Of a DNA stretch of 64,000 nt, positions 61,442 through 64,000 are shown piece after piece. Position numbers and translations under genes: made by a program. Source of the DNA: Deltaproteobacteria bacterium (GTDB lineage: Bacteria; Desulfobacterota; Binatia; Binatales; Binataceae); contig JAFAHS010000437.1 of assembly GCA_019237115.1 (NCBI GenBank), forward strand, positions 25,892 through 89,891. Direction: 5' to 3'. A model generated the notes under the pieces. That model had not been told where the DNA came from. It did no database searches and saw only the letters and a program-made list of their open reading frames with translations. Each line of letters starts with the position of its first letter. Within the stretch, counting starts at the first letter, position 1.

Positions 61442-64000
61442 TTAGGTTTGCAACTCGTCGAGCAGCGCCTTGGCGTCCTTCAGGTCGGCGGTGTCGAAGC
61501 CCTCGGTGAACCAGTTGTAGATCTCGGCGAGCATCGGGCGCACCTCATCGCGGCGATTGGTGTCGCGCAGCAGGCGCGCGAGGCTGGTCGTCGCGCGAAG
61601 CTCCCAGAATCTGGCCTCTTGCGAACGCGCGACAGCGATCGCCTTACGAAGGCAATTTTCAGCCTCCGGCAGGCATTCCAAACCAGTCTGGCGCGCTAGC
61701 TCCCCCTTCAGGCGCCACAGTTCCGCTTCGTGAAAGCGCTCCTGAGTTTGGCTCACTAAGGACAGCGCCTCGTCGACGACAGCGAGACCCTCAGTCAGCT
61801 GTTCAGCTCTCAAATAAGCATCTGCGAGAAAGCTCAGGAAAAAGGGCCGGAACAACACAGCACCAGTGGCCCGGCAAGCCGCAAGTCCTTGCCGGATCCG
61901 AGAAATCCCCTCGCTGGTCTGCCCTTTCTGGGCTAGTGTGGCCCCAGAGTCAATAGTTGCCTGGCCCAGGAAGTTAGCCAATCCATTTTCCTCCGCGACT
62001 CTCATCGCCCACTCGCTTGGCTCGTTCGCTGGATCGGTTTCGCGGCGAAAAAGATAGAATTCGCAAGCAGACATTAACGCTAACACCAGACTAGGTGGGT
62101 GCGAGACCTCTCTGGCCAAGGCGAGCAAATCGCGCGTTTTCTTCAGCGTCAGATCTACATAACCCAGGGCCGGCAGCGTCGTGACTATCCTGGCCAAGCA
62201 GAAGACGCCTGGATCGTATACGTAGACGAAAGCGTGTGATCGATGCCGTTTGGGGTCGTAGATTCCCAAGGCCTCCTCGAATTGAGTGTGCCCCTGTTTC
62301 AGTGCACCTTGAAGATAAAAGGTGTTGCCGAGTGCGACGCGCGCTTCCAGCAGGTGTTCGGTATCATTTTCACTTTCGGCAAGGCTTACAAGTTGCTGTG
62401 ACAACTCGTGAGCCCGTAGCAACTCTCCGCGCACCAAATAGACCGACCGCAAGCCAAATAATGAGGGGAACTGCTGCGACGTCGCGTTCAGCAGTTGAGC
62501 TAGCTCTCGTGCCCGGAGATAGGTCTGTTCGACCTCCTGAGAAGCGTTGCCCTTCGTCGCGATTAAAAGCGGCCCGAGCATCATCTGCAGGATCAACTCC
62601 TGTTGATCACGTTGCGCAGTCTTCGGCAAACTCTTCAATATCCGCAACGCATTCGTGAGCTGGTCAATGGCCACACTGGTGGCGGATCGTTGCGCAGCCT
62701 GTTGTGCGGCAAGTTGCAGGTATTGGACTGCTTTCTCTCGGTCGCCACCCCGACTGTAGTGGTGCGCCAGGTCGGCGACATAGTCGTCGAGGGTCTCTGC
62801 GTGAGGGGATTCGGGATTGATGGAGTAGATTCGTTCGATCGCCTCGGCGACTTCGAGGTGAAGCTTTTGCCGCAGGGCACTCGATAGACGGCTGAGCACT
62901 GCTTGACGGACCAGTTCGTGAGAGAATTGAAACCGGGCCTTGGGAGCCTCGGTGAGTGAGTAAACCAGGCCAGCCCCCTCGGCTTCCGCGATGCACTCCA
63001 TCAGTGAGTCTCCGTCGCTCCCGCTCACAGCCTCCAGCAACTCGAAAGTGAAGAAACGGCCGATGGTAGCGGCGGTTGCCAGCATCCTTCTGGTAGTTTC
63101 ATTCAGGCGCTCCAGTCGACGAGTTACTACCAGACGCACACTTTCCGGCACCTCCAACTCGGCGATCTTGAAAGAGGAGTGAAACTCGCCCGCGGAATTG
63201 TAAAGCCGATGTTCTTCGTCAAGATGACGGAACAACTCCTCGACGAAAAATGGGTTTCCTTCGGTTTCAGCAAAGATTTCTTCGACCACCTCGGCGGGTG
63301 CTGATTTGCCACTGAGTCGACCGAGCATGGTCGCGACGTCGTCGCGCGGCAGCCCTTTGAGCTTCAAACGAGTGGCAATTCGCCCGCGGAGGAGATCTTC
63401 CAGGGTCTTGGCCAATCCGCGAGTGACGTCGATTTCCGCATCACGGTAGGTACCCAGGAGCATCACGGGAAGATCCGCGATTCTTTGGGCGAGGTGATCG
63501 AGCAGCGCCAGGGTGGAATCGTCAGCCCAGTGAAGGTCTTCCACGATCATCAGAGTTGGTTGTTCGGTGGCGCTCCGGGCCACGAAGTCGAAGAAGCAAT
63601 TGAACAGATGACGGCGCGCTTGCGGAGCCGGCAAATCCAGGGCGGGTGGCAGATCGGGCAGAATACGCCGCAACTTTGGGAGCAGCCGCGCCAACTCCGA
63701 TGCCTCTTGCGCCAGTTGCCGGCGCAACTGCTCGGGTTCTGCTATGCCATCGACGAACCTCTCGAGCATTTCGACGAAGGGCAGGAAAGGAACCCCTTCC
63801 TGAAAACAGTGTCCGATCCGGACCGCTAACCCCTTAGCCTCGGCCACCACCGCGAACTCGTCGGCGAGCCGTGTCTTGCCGATGCCGGGTTCGCCGGAGA
63901 CCAGAAACACCAAGCGGCCACGCCCCGCGAGCGTCTCGGCGAGCCCGCTCGTCAAGGAACTGAGTTCCCGCTCGCGTCCGACCATCGCATCGAGACCGCG
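61442..64000 (-). CDS. AAA ATPase/TPR protein (cyclase/ATPase family paralogue), 5' end beyond window
   Basis: 'GRERELSSLTSGLAETLAGRGRLVFLVSGEPGIGKTRLADEF', 'LMIVEDLHWADDSTLALLDHLAQRI'; C-terminus 'WELRATTSLARLLRDTNRRDEVRPMLAEIYNWFTEGFDTADLKDAKALLDELQT' parallels the 43077-46385 protein; frame stays open to the window edge. Confidence 0.9.
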   Translation of the reverse strand, partial: RGLDAMVGRERELSSLTSGLAETLAGRGRLVFLVSGEPGIGKTRLADEFAVVAEAKGLAVRIGHCFQEGVPFLPFVEMLERFVDGIAEPEQLRRQLAQEASELARLLPKLRRILPDLPPALDLPAPQARRHLFNCFFDFVARSATEQPTLMIVEDLHWADDSTLALLDHLAQRIADLPVMLLGTYRDAEIDVTRGLAKTLEDLLRGRIATRLKLKGLPRDDVATMLGRLSGKSAPAEVVEEIFAETEGNPFFVEELFRHLDEEHRLYNSAGEFHSSFKIAELEVPESVRLVVTRRLERLNETTRRMLATAATIGRFFTFELLEAVSGSDGDSLMECIAEAEGAGLVYSLTEAPKARFQFSHELVRQAVLSRLSSALRQKLHLEVAEAIERIYSINPESPHAETLDDYVADLAHHYSRGGDREKAVQYLQLAAQQAAQRSATSVAIDQLTNALRILKSLPKTAQRDQQELILQMMLGPLLIATKGNASQEVEQTYLRARELAQLLNATSQQFPSLFGLRSVYLVRGELLRAHELSQQLVSLAESENDTEHLLEARVALGNTFYLQGALKQGHTQFEEALGIYDPKRHRSHAFVYVYDPGVFCLARIVTTLPALGYVDLTLKKTRDLLALAREVSHPPSLVLALMSACEFYLFRRETDPANEPSEWAMRVAEENGLANFLGQATIDSGATLAQKGQTSEGISRIRQGLAACRATGAVLFRPFFLSFLADAYLRAEQLTEGLAVVDEALSLVSQTQERFHEAELWRLKGELARQTGLECLPEAENCLRKAIAVARSQEARFWELRATTSLARLLRDTNRRDEVRPMLAEIYNWFTEGFDTADLKDAKALLDELQT

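Overview
This is a GC-rich bacterial chromosomal window made mostly of ordinary metabolic genes. Taxonomy was not determined; gene content loosely resembles Desulfobacterota or Binatota-like soil lineages, which is only a low-confidence inference. No rRNA, tRNA, CRISPR array, transposase or integrase was recognised.

Main blocks:
(1) TetR regulator with a double operator-like palindrome in its promoter (1-706).
(2) Trehalose island with TreT-like glycosyltransferase plus DUF5752-like protein, divergent from otsA/otsB (820-5173).
(3) MFS transporter and a Tat-type aldo/keto reductase with a C-terminal Fe-S domain (5440-8314).
(4) Cupin, enoyl-CoA hydratase, DegT aminotransferase, ceramidase-like protein, GNAT, ferredoxin, acpS and a molybdopterin oxidoreductase (8642-16497).
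(5) DUF4340/GldG-like/ABC-2 export operon (16632-21214).
(6) polA, ECF sigma, anti-sigma and an exported protein (21518-25844).
(7) SDR, Kef-type antiporter, LLM flavin oxidoreductase, SDR, hydrolase and 2OG oxygenase (25905-33347).
(8) sthA and a pgi-tal-zwf cluster (33416-39819).
(9) Second Tat-type AKR, acetyl-CoA hydrolase/transferase, and a zinc ribbon/cyclase/ATPase/TPR giant protein (40202-46385), with a paralogue running off the right edge (61442-64000).
(10) Sparser accessory right third (47-64 kb): frameshifted secreted protein, DUF1111 di-haem protein, Crp/Fnr regulator with paired palindromes, a ~92 bp tandem repeat, DUF1329 and PDZ proteins, methyltransferase, APH-like kinase, SemiSWEET-like protein, LssY_C-like protein and an unusual acylphosphatase.

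The most interesting signals are the paired GTTAC-N4-GTAAC palindromes, the ~92 bp tandem hairpin repeat, the TetR double operator, the orphan double-zinc-ribbon ORF beside a cyclase/ATPase paralogue, the frameshifted secreted gene, and the TreT/DUF5752/OtsAB island. All family calls come from reading motifs in the supplied translations. No database search was run.
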